DNA of 64,000 bases from UBA4744 sp963718995 (GTDB lineage: Bacteria > Actinomycetota > Acidimicrobiia > Spongiisociales > UBA4744), in NCBI GenBank assembly GCA_963718995.1, contig CAVRAP010000010.1:119397-183396 (forward strand), written 5' to 3'. The position numbers and the translations under genes are program-made. Position 1 is the first letter of the stretch. Every line of letters starts with the position of its first letter. Of the stretch, positions 1-9,121 are shown piece by piece. A model generated the notes under the pieces. The model was not told the origin of the DNA. It ran no database searches and saw nothing but the letters and a program-made list of their open reading frames with translations.

Positions 1-147
1 ATCGACGAGGATTACGTCAAGGCGCTCGAGTATGGGCTCCCTCCGACCGGCGGCCTGGGGATCGGCGTTGACCGCCTGGTCATGCTGCTCACCGACCAGA
101 CGACCATCCGCGAGGTCCTGCTCTTCCCAACGATGCGCCCGGAATAG
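1..147 (+). CDS. lysS: Lysyl-tRNA synthetase, C-terminal fragment (cut by window edge)
   Basis: The first 48 codons of the window are the end of a class II aminoacyl-tRNA synthetase. The fragment carries class II motif 3, with the run GLPPTGGLGIGVDRL followed by VMLLTD and the usual ending ...LLFPTMRPE. This is typical of LysS, which charges tRNA-Lys in the cytoplasm. The 5' part lies outside the window. The next gene converges from the opposite strand and ends 70 bases downstream. AspS and AsnS share motif 3, but the GGLGIGVDRLVM and LLFPTMRP pairing points to LysS. Confidence 0.9.
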   Translation: MDEDYVKALEYGLPPTGGLGIGVDRLVMLLTDQTTIREVLLFPTMRPE

Positions 148-217
148 ACCGGCCGGAGGGGGGATCGGTCCCAACCAGGGGCATTTCTCGGCGCTTCTTC
201 AACTGAGCCGGTTCAGA

Positions 218-1213
218 CTATCCCCGCGCGGCCGTGACCCTTTCGAGGAGATACGTACCCAAGCTGCCCAGTACCTCTTTTGCCTCTCCTGGCGGGAGGT
301 CCGTGATGGCCTGCTGCGCTGAGGCAACCCGGGCCACGGCAGCTTGCAACGCCGCGTCGACGTAGCCGCCCGACCGGACCAGGTGGATGACTTCGGTCAC
401 CGAGTCCTCCGGATAGGGAGGGGGCACCGAAAGGAGCTCGGCAATGCGGGTGCCTTCCGGTCCCTGCAAAGCGAGCAAGACCGGCAAGGTGAATTTGCCT
501 TCGCCGATATCCGACCCGGCCGGCTTTCCCAGATACCCCTCGGTCGCAACGAGGTCAAGCGCATCGTCGGTGATCTGGAAAACCATGCCCAGTTCCCACG
601 CCCAGGTACTGACGGCCTCGATCACCTCAGGCGTCGCATCGGAGGCCATGGCTCCGAGGCGTGCCGAAGTACGGATCAGGCTGGCGGTCTTGCCACCGAT
701 GATCCGGTAGTACTCCGCCGGTCCGTGCTTGAGGTTGTGGTCGACCTGGAGTTCCAGGGTCTGTCCCTCAACCAGTTCTGCGTACGTGCGGGCCAGCAGA
801 CGGACGGCTTCCTGCCCGAGTGTCGATGCGGCCACTTCCGAAGCTCGTGCCATCAGGAAGTCGCCGGCCAGAATGGCAATGGTGTTGCCCCAGTTGCTGT
901 TCACCGAGGCGGCTCCGCGCCTGGTGACGGCTTCGTCGATGACATCGTCGTGGTAGAGGCTTCCCAGGTGGATCAGCTCGACGGAGGCTCCCGCATCGAT
1001 GGCCCGGTGGTCGAGGTTGGGGCCGAACTCGGCAGCCAGTTGGGCCAAGAGTGGTCGAAATCGTTTCCCACCGGCGAGCAGCCCGTGCTGAGCGATCTCG
1101 GTGAGGAATGGATCGTCCGCTCGTGATGCCTCGATCAGACGCTTCTCGACGCGATCGAGGCGCTCCCAGACCTGGGGGCTCGCTATCAAGTCGGTGAGTT
1201 CGGGGGCATCCAT
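218..1213 (-). CDS. Polyprenyl (heptaprenyl/geranylgeranyl-type) diphosphate synthase
   Basis: A trans-prenyltransferase of 331 residues that would condense isopentenyl diphosphate onto an allylic diphosphate, supplying quinone side chains or carrier lipids. Both aspartate-rich Mg-diphosphate motifs are present: DDVID at about residues 89-93 (followed by RRG) and DDALD at about 216-220. GGKT at about 173-176 and GK near 229 are also conserved. The open frame extends about 150 codons further upstream, into clpC, but that part has no family similarity. The ATG at 1213 has GGAG about 8 bases upstream and gives a family-like N-terminus. It is transcribed divergently from clpC. Product chain length cannot be told from sequence alone. 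The MEP genes ispD and ispF in this window would supply its substrate. Confidence 0.9.
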   Translation of the reverse strand: MDAPELTDLIASPQVWERLDRVEKRLIEASRADDPFLTEIAQHGLLAGGKRFRPLLAQLAAEFGPNLDHRAIDAGASVELIHLGSLYHDDVIDEAVTRRGAASVNSNWGNTIAILAGDFLMARASEVAASTLGQEAVRLLARTYAELVEGQTLELQVDHNLKHGPAEYYRIIGGKTASLIRTSARLGAMASDATPEVIEAVSTWAWELGMVFQITDDALDLVATEGYLGKPAGSDIGEGKFTLPVLLALQGPEGTRIAELLSVPPPYPEDSVTEVIHLVRSGGYVDAALQAAVARVASAQQAITDLPPGEAKEVLGSLGTYLLERVTAARG

Positions 1214-1386
1214 CCGCGTCTCCGCTGAGTGGGGCGATGCATGGTAGTGATGTCCCGACCCTGGCAGGTCGGGATGAACGGCGGGCGGCCTAGTGTTATA
1301 GGAAGCACACATCCGGAAGTACTCAAGTGAACGTACAACAGGTCGAAGGCATAGCGACCGGTTCCGGGGTAGAAAAGCCCCATCGC

Positions 1387-1392
1387 TATACT
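1387..1392 (+). promoter_or_regulatory. Candidate -10 box (TATACT) for clpC
   Basis: TATACT lies 58 bases before the clpC GTG in the 237-base gap between the two divergent genes. I see no good -35 match at the expected spacing. A GGGG...CCCC hairpin lies just upstream. The rest of the gap holds nothing else I recognise. Confidence 0.35.
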
Positions 1393-1450
1393 GCCGGGGC
1401 GCATCCCCGTCACTTCGAGGGTGCCCATATTGGCTTAGGAGGCTGGCGCC

Positions 1451-3928
1451 GTGTTTGAACGGTTTACAGATCGAGCACGCAGAGTCGTGGTTCTCGCCCA
1501 GGAAGAAGCGCGCCTTCTCAATCACAATTACATCGGAACCGAACACATCCTCCTGGGTCTGATCCATGAGGGAGAAGGGGTGGCTGCCCGGGCCCTCGAG
1601 TCTCTCGGAATCAGCCTCGATTCGGTCCGCACGCAGGTCGTCGAAATCATCGGCCAGGGACAACAGTCACCCAGCGGGCACATCCCGTTCACGCCTCGTG
1701 CTAAGAAAGTTCTCGAACTGAGTCTTCGAGAAGCCCTGCAACTCGGCCACAATTACATCGGTACCGAGCACATTCTGCTTGGGCTCATTCGTGAAGGTGA
1801 AGGGGTTGCCGCCCAGGTACTGCAGAAGCTCGGCGCGGACCTTCCCAAGGTTCGACAGACGGTCATTCAATTGCTTTCGGGCGCACCGTCCGAGGAGCAG
1901 ACGGCCGGCACGGGCGGGCGCGAGAGCGGTCCCTCCGGGTCGACGGTATTGGACCAGTTCGGCCGCAACCTCACGCAGATGGCTCGCGATCGCAAACTCG
2001 ATCCGGTGATCGGTCGGCAACGCGAAATCGAACGGGTTATGCAGATCCTCTCTCGCCGGACCAAGAACAATCCGGTGTTGATTGGTGAGCCGGGGGTTGG
2101 CAAGACGGCCATCGTCGAGGGCCTTGCCCAGCGAATCGTGGCCGGCGAGGTCCCCGAGACGCTTGAAGGCAAGCAGGTCTACACCCTCGACTTGGGAGCG
2201 CTGGTAGCCGGATCGCGCTATCGAGGCGACTTCGAAGAGCGCCTCAAGAAGGTGCTCAAAGAAATCCGCACTCGCGGCGACATCCTGCTCTTCATCGACG
2301 AGATTCACACCCTGGTCGGAGCCGGGGCCGCCGAGGGTGCGATCGACGCAGCCAGCATCCTCAAGCCGATGTTGGCGCGCGGCGAGCTGCAGACGATTGG
2401 TGCAACCACGCTCGAGGAATACAGGAAGTACCTCGAAAAGGATTCCGCCCTGGAGCGACGATTCCAACCGGTCCAGGTTGATGAGCCGACCGTCGCCGAC
2501 ACGATTCAGATCCTCGACGGGTTGAAAGACCGCTATGAGGCCCACCACAACGTCCGGTTCACCCAGGGCGCTTTGGTCAGCGCCGCCAATCTGGCCGACC
2601 GGTACATCTCGGACCGGCATCTCCCCGACAAGGCCATCGACCTCATCGACGAGGCCGGCAGCCGGATGCGCATCAACCGCACCGGGGCAACGCCCGAGCT
2701 GAAGGAACTCGACGAGAAGTTGACCGGCGTTCGCACCCAGAAGACCGAAGCAGTCCAATCCCAGCAATTCGAGCGTGCCGCTCAGTTGCGGGACCAGGAG
2801 CGGTTGCTCATCGCCGATCGAGCCGAACGAGAGCGCGAGCAGAAAGCCGCCGGCATCACCAACGACTGGGTCATCGACGAAGAAGAGATCGCCGAGGTCC
2901 TCGCCCTCTGGACGGGCATTCCCGTGCATCGTTTGACGGAAGAAGAGACCGCCCGTCTCGTGAACATGGAAGCCGAGCTGCACAAACGCATCGTCGGTCA
3001 GCACGACGCCATCGTGGCCGTTTCCAAAGCGATTCGCCGCACACGAGCCGGGTTGAAAGACCCGAAGCGTCCCTCGGGTTCGTTCATATTCCTGGGCCCC
3101 TCGGGAGTCGGGAAGACTGAGACCGCCAAGACGTTGGCCGAGTTCCTGTTCGGTGACGAAAACGCGTTGATTCAGCTCGACATGTCCGAGTATATGGAGA
3201 AGCACACGGTCAGCCGGCTGGTTGGCTCCCCGCCCGGTTATGTCGGATACGACGAGGGTGGGCAGCTGACCGAAGCCGTGCGACGCAAGCCGTTCTCCGT
3301 TGTCTTGTTCGATGAGATCGAGAAAGCCCACCCGGACGTCTTCAACACGCTCCTGCAAATCCTCGAAGACGGGCGCCTCACCGATGCGCAAGGGCGCCAG
3401 GTCGACTTCAAGAACACCGTCATCATCATGACGTCGAACCTCGGGACCGCCGATCTCCGCAAGAAGACGGTTGGATTCGTGGCCGAGGGCGAAGACGTGA
3501 GCTACGAAGCCATGAAGTCGAAGGTGACCGACCAGCTCAAGAAGCACTTCCGACCGGAATTCCTCAATCGCATCGACGAGGTCATCGTCTTCCACGAGCT
3601 CACCCTCGATGAGGTCAAGGAGATCGTCGATCTGATGCTGGTGCGGGTCCACGAGCAGCTCAAATCGCAAAGCTTGTCGCTGGCTCTATCGGACTCGGCG
3701 AAAGTGCATCTGGCCGAGAAGGGCTACGACCCCGAACTCGGGGCGCGCCCCTTGCGGCGGGCCATCCAGCGCATGCTGGAAGACCCCTTGTCCGAGCGGG
3801 TCCTGCTGGGTGACTTCAAGCCGGGCATCACGATCGTGGTCGACTTCGACGCCGAGACCGGAGAGCTGGATTTCGAAGAGGTCGAAGCGCCCGACCAACC
3901 GCCGGTCGAGATGGCGGAAAGCGAATAG
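1451..3928 (+). CDS. clpC: ATP-dependent Clp protease ATP-binding subunit ClpC
   Basis: A Hsp100 unfoldase of 825 residues that feeds substrates to ClpP. The double Clp_N repeat occupies about residues 1-145 (two copies of NYIGTEHILLGLI). AAA-1 has Walker A GEPGVGKT at 212-219. The middle domain contains a UVR-like stretch near residues 430-445, the ClpC hallmark. AAA-2 has Walker A GPSGVGKT at 549-556. The VGF loop that docks on ClpP is at 674-676. Start is GTG, with TAGGAGG 9-14 bases upstream. Length and domain order are normal for the actinobacterial essential ClpC1 type. An acidic C-terminal tail follows the D2-small domain. It stands alone, divergent from the prenyl synthase. Confidence 0.98.
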   Translation: MFERFTDRARRVVVLAQEEARLLNHNYIGTEHILLGLIHEGEGVAARALESLGISLDSVRTQVVEIIGQGQQSPSGHIPFTPRAKKVLELSLREALQLGHNYIGTEHILLGLIREGEGVAAQVLQKLGADLPKVRQTVIQLLSGAPSEEQTAGTGGRESGPSGSTVLDQFGRNLTQMARDRKLDPVIGRQREIERVMQILSRRTKNNPVLIGEPGVGKTAIVEGLAQRIVAGEVPETLEGKQVYTLDLGALVAGSRYRGDFEERLKKVLKEIRTRGDILLFIDEIHTLVGAGAAEGAIDAASILKPMLARGELQTIGATTLEEYRKYLEKDSALERRFQPVQVDEPTVADTIQILDGLKDRYEAHHNVRFTQGALVSAANLADRYISDRHLPDKAIDLIDEAGSRMRINRTGATPELKELDEKLTGVRTQKTEAVQSQQFERAAQLRDQERLLIADRAEREREQKAAGITNDWVIDEEEIAEVLALWTGIPVHRLTEEETARLVNMEAELHKRIVGQHDAIVAVSKAIRRTRAGLKDPKRPSGSFIFLGPSGVGKTETAKTLAEFLFGDENALIQLDMSEYMEKHTVSRLVGSPPGYVGYDEGGQLTEAVRRKPFSVVLFDEIEKAHPDVFNTLLQILEDGRLTDAQGRQVDFKNTVIIMTSNLGTADLRKKTVGFVAEGEDVSYEAMKSKVTDQLKKHFRPEFLNRIDEVIVFHELTLDEVKEIVDLMLVRVHEQLKSQSLSLALSDSAKVHLAEKGYDPELGARPLRRAIQRMLEDPLSERVLLGDFKPGITIVVDFDAETGELDFEEVEAPDQPPVEMAESE

Positions 3929-3956
3929 GCGAAGCGCAGCTTCGAAGTTGTCAGTC

Positions 3957-3982
3957 GGGCGGCCCCTCGGGGCTCGCCCTTC
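3957..3982. terminator. G+C-rich hairpin between convergent clpC and the DUF2419 gene
   Basis: GGGCGGCCCC pairs with GGGGCTCGCCC across a 2-base turn with one bulged T, then CTT. It sits 29 bases after the clpC stop, where two genes converge, so it could act on both strands. Two CAGTTTC heptamers follow at 3983-3996. A near-identical hairpin-plus-heptamer arrangement occurs at 10444-10548. Confidence 0.55.
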
Positions 3983-4068
3983 CAGTTTCCAGTTTCCAGA
4001 CGAGTCCTTTTGGGCCTCGGCGGAGGGGGTTGGTTCCCACCAAGCCGCTCGCTGTCTGATGATTTCGT

Positions 4069-5025
4069 TCAGTACGCCATCGTTATCGTTCGGTGGTGCT
4101 CGCCCATAGTTCCGGCTTGAGGGCCGAGGACGGCCTGGTGCCAGAGGAAGTAGTCGAGGGCCGGGGTCATGACGGAGTTGCCCAGGTTGTGGAGTGCTTC
4201 GGTCAGCTTCTGGCCGGCATAGACGGTCGCCCAGCGGATGGCCAGCTCCCAGTTGCCGCCGGCCGGGATCAGGTGGCGAGCGTCAACGGCTTTGGCCAAC
4301 TCGGGCTCGTAGTGGATGACTCCGTAGTGGCGGAGCACCATGGGGAGCATGTAGTCGGGGTAAACGGGGAAGGTATCGATACCGGTGAACTCGATCTCGC
4401 TGCCGAGTGCCATCAGGGCGGCACTCAGGTGGGCGAGTTTGTTGAAAGCCAACACCCCCCGGTCCGAGGCCCACTCGTCCCGGTAGGGGGGAAAGGTCGA
4501 TACGAGCCTCGCGACGACCGCCGGAGCGGAGAAGGCAGCGTCTTCCACGAGGTTGATGAAGTGGCCGTCCCAACGTTCGGCGAGGATGGTGCTGATCTGT
4601 TGCAGTACTCGACCCCGAGCGACGGTGAGCTGCAGCGCACCCGAGCCGGCGAAGAAGCGGACAGCGTCCTCGTCTTCCCAATCGGCAAATATCGATGTGT
4701 TCAAACCACGCTCATCGACCGGCACACCCCGGTCGAAACATGCAAAGAGAGCGGGGGCATCGAGGAGCTTCTGTCCGTGAAACTCCGTTGACCACATCTC
4801 ATCGCCCTCCGGCGGCCAGAGGCAGGCGAGTACCGATACGGCGAGACCGGAGAAGTCAAACCATCGCGCCGGAGTCCGAACGGTCGGTAGTCCTGGATAG
4901 TCCCAGACCGGCAGAGGAAAGCCCTGCGTTCGCCAGGAGGAAGCCATCCGGTTGACTGCTTCAGTATCAACCCGGACACCCCAATCGGGGGGCGGGGCTT
5001 CATTTCGAATATCTACATGGTGCAT
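4069..5025 (-). CDS. Queuosine salvage protein, DUF2419/Qng1 family
   Basis: A protein of 318 residues matching the queuosine-salvage family, whose characterised members are queuosine 5'-monophosphate N-glycosidases releasing queuine. Family signatures include the FNKLAHLSAAL and FTGIDTFPVYPDYMLP blocks and the run VLRHYGVIHY. A conserved acidic/aromatic C-terminal block (GNWELAIRWATVYAGQKL) follows. The family is mostly eukaryotic but has bacterial members, reported in Chloroflexi and Actinobacteria. Start choice is uncertain: ATG 5025 gives the family-like N-terminus, and an in-frame GTG at 5070 would add 15 residues. Neither has a clear Shine-Dalgarno site. No queuosine biosynthesis gene or tRNA-guanine transglycosylase is nearby. 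Confidence 0.85.
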   Translation of the reverse strand: MHHVDIRNEAPPPDWGVRVDTEAVNRMASSWRTQGFPLPVWDYPGLPTVRTPARWFDFSGLAVSVLACLWPPEGDEMWSTEFHGQKLLDAPALFACFDRGVPVDERGLNTSIFADWEDEDAVRFFAGSGALQLTVARGRVLQQISTILAERWDGHFINLVEDAAFSAPAVVARLVSTFPPYRDEWASDRGVLAFNKLAHLSAALMALGSEIEFTGIDTFPVYPDYMLPMVLRHYGVIHYEPELAKAVDARHLIPAGGNWELAIRWATVYAGQKLTEALHNLGNSVMTPALDYFLWHQAVLGPQAGTMGEHHRTITMAY

Positions 5026-5157
5026 AGGGCCATTATCCACGCCGAAAGGCGACCGGTTGCGGTTGATCACAGCTGGGAAGGATCAGGCAGCGCTACTACA
5101 CTTCAAGGAGCGGGAGAAAGAACCCCGCTGGAGAATCCACTAGGAGGCTATCCAACC

Positions 5158-6282
5158 ATGAAAAGTAAGAATTTGGTCGCGCTCATCGCATTGTTTGCGG
5201 TGTTTGCACTGGTTGCTGCCGCGTGCGGCGACAGCGCGACCACAACGACAGCTGACGGGGAAACGACGACCACCGCCGCGGTGATGGACAACGCCGTCAA
5301 GGCTTGCCTGGTCACGGACCTGGCGGGAGTCGACGACCGCAGCTTCAACGCCAGCGCCTGGCAGGGAGTCCAGGACGCAATGGCAGCCGGGTATGCGACG
5401 GCAGACTCGTTCTACCTGGAGTCAACGGATGCAGCGGACTGGCAACCGAATATCGACCAGTTCATTTCCCAGGGTTGCGAGCATATCGTTACCGTCGGTT
5501 TCGCCCTGGGCGAAGTCACGGCGATCAATGCAGCAGCCAATCCAGACATCATCTGGACGATGGTCGACAATGTCCTGACCGACGAGACCTTTGCGCCTTT
5601 GGCCCTCGCCAACGTGCGTGAGCTGGTCTACCAGACCGACCAGGCTGCGTTTGCGGCCGGTTACCTTGCGGCGGGCGTATCGACGACGAAAGTGTTGTGC
5701 ACCTACGGAGGTGGCAACTTCCCAACTGTGTCCATCTTCATGGATGGGTTCACTCGTGGCGCGGCCTACTACAACGAGGTCAAAGGCACGGATGTCACAG
5801 TCCTCGGCTGGGACGTCGATGCAGCGGACGGGCAGTTCACCGGTAGCTTCACCGATATGGGACTGGCTCGCCAAACGGCTGAGTCCCAGTTCCAGGAAGG
5901 CTGCGACGTGAGCATCCCGGTCGGTGGTGCCATCAACCTGCCTGCCGGCGATGCCATCAACGACCTGGGCCTCGATGCCGCTCTGGTCGGCGTCGATGCC
6001 GATGCGTACTTCGCGATGGATGCGCAGTACCAGGGTGTTTGGCTGACAACGGTCGAGAAGGCCATTGCGCCGTTTGTTGGTCTGGCCATCCAGGAGCAAG
6101 TCGAAGACACCTGGACCGCAGGCGCCTTTGTCGGCGACCTCAGCAACAACGGAGTCGGGCTGTCGGACTACCACGACTGGGACTCCAAGGTGTCCGATGA
6201 GCTGAAGGCAGAAGTCGAGCAATTGCTCGAAGACATCAAGAGTGGCGCGGTCAAGGCCGACTACACACCGGTCGGCTACTAG
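5158..6282 (+). CDS. BMP-family (basic membrane lipoprotein) nucleoside-type ABC substrate-binding protein
   Basis: A secreted lipoprotein of 374 residues, the extracytoplasmic receptor for the importer encoded downstream. Residues 1-22 are a signal peptide ending in VAAAC, giving a lipidated Cys22. A Thr-rich linker follows, then a BMP (PnrA-like) fold with LAGVDDRSFNASAWQGV near the start and the run CTYGGGNFPTVSIFMDGF mid-protein. The ATG has TAGGAGG 10 bases upstream; an in-frame GTG at 5017 only adds non-conserved residues. A strong terminator follows, so the receptor can be made in excess over the permease. BMP receptors usually bind purine nucleosides; the substrate here is inferred. 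Confidence 0.93.
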   Translation: MKSKNLVALIALFAVFALVAAACGDSATTTTADGETTTTAAVMDNAVKACLVTDLAGVDDRSFNASAWQGVQDAMAAGYATADSFYLESTDAADWQPNIDQFISQGCEHIVTVGFALGEVTAINAAANPDIIWTMVDNVLTDETFAPLALANVRELVYQTDQAAFAAGYLAAGVSTTKVLCTYGGGNFPTVSIFMDGFTRGAAYYNEVKGTDVTVLGWDVDAADGQFTGSFTDMGLARQTAESQFQEGCDVSIPVGGAINLPAGDAINDLGLDAALVGVDADAYFAMDAQYQGVWLTTVEKAIAPFVGLAIQEQVEDTWTAGAFVGDLSNNGVGLSDYHDWDSKVSDELKAEVEQLLEDIKSGAVKADYTPVGY

Positions 6283-6303
6283 CCCAAGCCGGAAACAAGC
6301 GAC

Positions 6304-6338
6304 GAAGCGGGACCCCATCCGGGGTCCCGCTTCTTGTT
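6304..6338 (+). terminator. Rho-independent terminator after the BMP lipoprotein gene
   Basis: A perfect 13-bp stem (GAAGCGGGACCCC with its complement) around the loop ATCC, followed by TTGTT. It lies 21 bases after the stop codon and before the ATPase gene. Partial read-through would give a high receptor-to-transporter ratio. Confidence 0.9.
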
Positions 6339-6395
6339 GGGCGGGTGGCCTTCGGCGTTGTAGGGTAGGGAGGTGCGCCGCTGCCGGAGGGACGG

Positions 6396-7913
6396 TTGAA
6401 ACTCGAACTGAGAGGTATCACCAAGCAGTTTCCCGGAGTGCTCGCCAACGACGATGTGCATCTCACCATCGGCGAGGGCGAGATTGTGGCATTACTTGGC
6501 GAAAACGGCGCCGGCAAGAGCACCCTGATGAATATCCTGTACGGGTTGTACACCCCCACATCGGGTGAGGTGCTCATCGATGACAAACCCATCGTGCTGC
6601 ACTCCCCGGGTGATGCCATCGCCGCCGGGATCGGGATGGTGCACCAGCACTTCATGCTCGTACCGGTGTTCACCGTTGCCGAGAATGTAATTCTCGGGGA
6701 CGAGCCGGTGAAGAGGATTGGGTGGCTCGACGCTCGGCGGGCGCGCAAGACCGTCAAGGAGATCTCCGGTCGCTACAGCCTCGACGTCGATCCGGATGCC
6801 ATTATCGAAGATCTCCCCGTGGGTATCCAGCAGCGAGTCGAGATTATCAAGGTACTTGCTCGGGAGGCCCGGATTGTGGTGTTCGACGAACCCACCTCCG
6901 TGCTGACCCCAACCGAGGTCGATGGATTCTTCGAAATCGTTGCCGGCCTGAAGGCCGACGGCAAGGGCATTATCTTCATCAGCCACAAACTGGGCGAGGC
7001 GCTCGAAGTTGCCGATCGCATCGTGATCATGCGGCGCGGGAAGACTGTCGCGGAGGTGCTTCCGGCCGATGTCGACGAGGAGAAGCTCGCTGAACTGATG
7101 GTAGGCCGCCCCGTCGATCTGGTTGTAGAACGGGGGAAAGCCGATCCGAAAGACGTGGTTCTCTCTGTCGAGAGTCTTGTCGTGTTGGACGATCGGAGCC
7201 AGCGGGCCGTCGATGGGATTTCGTTCGAGGTTCGGGCCGGGGAAATCGTGGGGATCGCAGGCGTACAGGGGAACGGGCAGACTGAACTCGTTGAGTCGCT
7301 CACGGGATTGCGGCCTTCTCTGGGTGGCGTCGTGCGACTCAGTGGGGAAGACATCACCACCAAATCGCCACGGGCGATCCACAAACGCAACGTTGCGCAT
7401 GTTCCCGAGGATCGACAGAAAAGCGGCTTGGTTCTGCCGTTCACGGTGACGGAGAACATTGTCTTGGACTCCTACTACGAGACTCCGATCTCGCGCGGCT
7501 TGCAGATGGACTGGTCGGCCGCCGAGGAGCGCGCTGTGCGACTGGTGGAGGAGTACGACGTGCGGACTCCGGGTGTCAACGTAGCGGTGTCGACGCTGTC
7601 GGGAGGCAACCAGCAGAAAGTCATCGTGGCGAGAGAGTTCGATCGCGACGTGGCGCTGGTTATCGCATCACAACCGACTCGCGGTATTGATGTTGGCTCG
7701 ATTGAGTACATCCATTCCAGGATCGTCGAGGAGCGCGACAATCAATCGGCGGTGCTGATCGTGTCGTCTGAACTCGACGAGATCATGGCTCTGTCAGATC
7801 GGATTTTGGTGATGTATGACGGGAAGATCGCCGGTGAGTTCGATTCGTCGGCGACGCCGACTGAGATTGGGTTGGCAATGTTGGGTAGTCAGGGAGGGCA
7901 GGGAGCATCGTGA
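6396..7913 (+). CDS. Nucleoside-type ABC transporter, double ATPase (NupO/YufO-like)
   Basis: A protein of 505 residues with two fused nucleotide-binding domains, as in sugar/nucleoside importers. Domain 1 has Walker A GENGAGKST near residue 33 and a D-loop at FDEPTSVL. Its signature is the relaxed VGIQQRVEI typical of this subfamily. Domain 2 has a degenerate Walker A (GVQGNGQTE) but a full LSGGNQQKV signature, also normal for the family. Start is TTG, with CGGAGGG about 7 bases upstream. The stop overlaps the next start (GTGA). It energises the two permeases that follow and would be served by the BMP lipoprotein. Confidence 0.95.
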   Translation: MKLELRGITKQFPGVLANDDVHLTIGEGEIVALLGENGAGKSTLMNILYGLYTPTSGEVLIDDKPIVLHSPGDAIAAGIGMVHQHFMLVPVFTVAENVILGDEPVKRIGWLDARRARKTVKEISGRYSLDVDPDAIIEDLPVGIQQRVEIIKVLAREARIVVFDEPTSVLTPTEVDGFFEIVAGLKADGKGIIFISHKLGEALEVADRIVIMRRGKTVAEVLPADVDEEKLAELMVGRPVDLVVERGKADPKDVVLSVESLVVLDDRSQRAVDGISFEVRAGEIVGIAGVQGNGQTELVESLTGLRPSLGGVVRLSGEDITTKSPRAIHKRNVAHVPEDRQKSGLVLPFTVTENIVLDSYYETPISRGLQMDWSAAEERAVRLVEEYDVRTPGVNVAVSTLSGGNQQKVIVAREFDRDVALVIASQPTRGIDVGSIEYIHSRIVEERDNQSAVLIVSSELDEIMALSDRILVMYDGKIAGEFDSSATPTEIGLAMLGSQGGQGAS

Positions 7914-9121
7914 CTGAGAGTGGAACTCCGCCAGAAAACGAAGTTCCCGAGCCACCGTCGCCGGATTGGTACGCACGCGTCACGGGGGTAGGAAGCTCAC
8001 TTCGCCAGGCGTTGGTGATCCCGGCCCTGGCCTTGCTTACGGCTCTGATCATCGCCGCCTTCATCATTGCGGTCACCGACATCGACACGCTCCCTCTCTG
8101 GGGGACTGATCCCGGCGAGGCTTTCCGACTGACGATGACGGGGATCGGCAGTGCGTACAAGGCACTGTTTGTCGGCTCATTCGGGTCCGTTCGGGCGGTC
8201 ACCGAAACGCTCTTTGCCGCGACGCCCTTGATCTTCGCCGGTCTGGCCGTTGCTCTTGGCTTCCAGGCCGGTCTCTTCAACATCGGGGTGAATGGCCAGA
8301 TGCACATCGGCGGCATGGCGGCACTGTGGGTGGGGATCAGCCTCGCTGCCCCTGCCTTCATCCACATCCCGCTGGCGATCCTCGCCGCCATCGCCGGCGG
8401 CGCCCTCTGGGGCGGTATCGCCGGTCTCCTCAGGGCGCGCACCGGTGCGCATGAAGTGATCACCACCATCATGCTGAACTTCATCGCCCTCTTTCTCGTC
8501 GACTACCTGTTGAAGTCGACCCTGTTCCAGCAGCCCGGCCGGAACGATCCCATCTCAGAAAGAGCTGCGTCCACTGCGGAGTTCCCCATTCTCTTTGGTG
8601 GCTTCCGTCTGAATATTGGCTTCCTGCTGGCTCTGGCGGCGGTTTGGGGGGTGTGGTGGCTGCTGTACCGTTCCACCATCGGCTTTGAGTTCCGCGCCGT
8701 TGGCTCCAATCCCGACGGGGGCAAGTATGCCGGGATCAACGTCGCCTGGATCTACGTTGCCGTCATGGCAGTCTCCGGGGCGTTGGGCGGCATCGCGGGA
8801 GCCAATCAGACGCTCGGCCTCGAGCCCTATCGGGCGATATCCAACTTCGCGGGCAATATCGGCTTCGACGCGATCGCGCTTGCCCTCCTCGGGCGTTCTC
8901 ATCCGATCGGGGTCCTCTTCGCCGGTCTCCTCTTTGGAGCGCTGCGTGCTGGAGGGCGCGAGATGCAGGGGGCGGCCGGTATTCCCATCGATCTGGTGCT
9001 GGTCGTCCAGGCCCTGGTCATCGTGTTCATTGCCGCTCCTGCGCTCGTACGCGCTATATACCGGATCAAGACGCCCGAACAAGAAGGCGGCACGACGATC
9101 TCGAAGGGATGGGGCGTATGA
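7910..9121 (+). CDS. Nucleoside-type ABC transporter permease (NupP/YufP-like)
   Basis: A polytopic membrane protein of 403 residues in the BPD_transp_2 (LivH/RbsC-like) family. Conserved cores are GFQAGLFNIGVNGQMHIGG and GAHEVITTIMLNFIALFLVDY, followed by GANQTLGLEPYRAI. About eight to ten hydrophobic segments follow a short cytoplasmic N-terminus. It starts with GTG overlapping the ATPase stop by 4 bases and ends overlapping the next start (ATGA), so the three transporter genes are translationally coupled. Confidence 0.94.
   Translation: MTESGTPPENEVPEPPSPDWYARVTGVGSSLRQALVIPALALLTALIIAAFIIAVTDIDTLPLWGTDPGEAFRLTMTGIGSAYKALFVGSFGSVRAVTETLFAATPLIFAGLAVALGFQAGLFNIGVNGQMHIGGMAALWVGISLAAPAFIHIPLAILAAIAGGALWGGIAGLLRARTGAHEVITTIMLNFIALFLVDYLLKSTLFQQPGRNDPISERAASTAEFPILFGGFRLNIGFLLALAAVWGVWWLLYRSTIGFEFRAVGSNPDGGKYAGINVAWIYVAVMAVSGALGGIAGANQTLGLEPYRAISNFAGNIGFDAIALALLGRSHPIGVLFAGLLFGALRAGGREMQGAAGIPIDLVLVVQALVIVFIAAPALVRAIYRIKTPEQEGGTTISKGWGV

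Noticed and set aside
1214..1663. N-terminal extension of the polyprenyl synthase
   Set aside because: Residues before the ATG at 1213 are not conserved and would overlap clpC.
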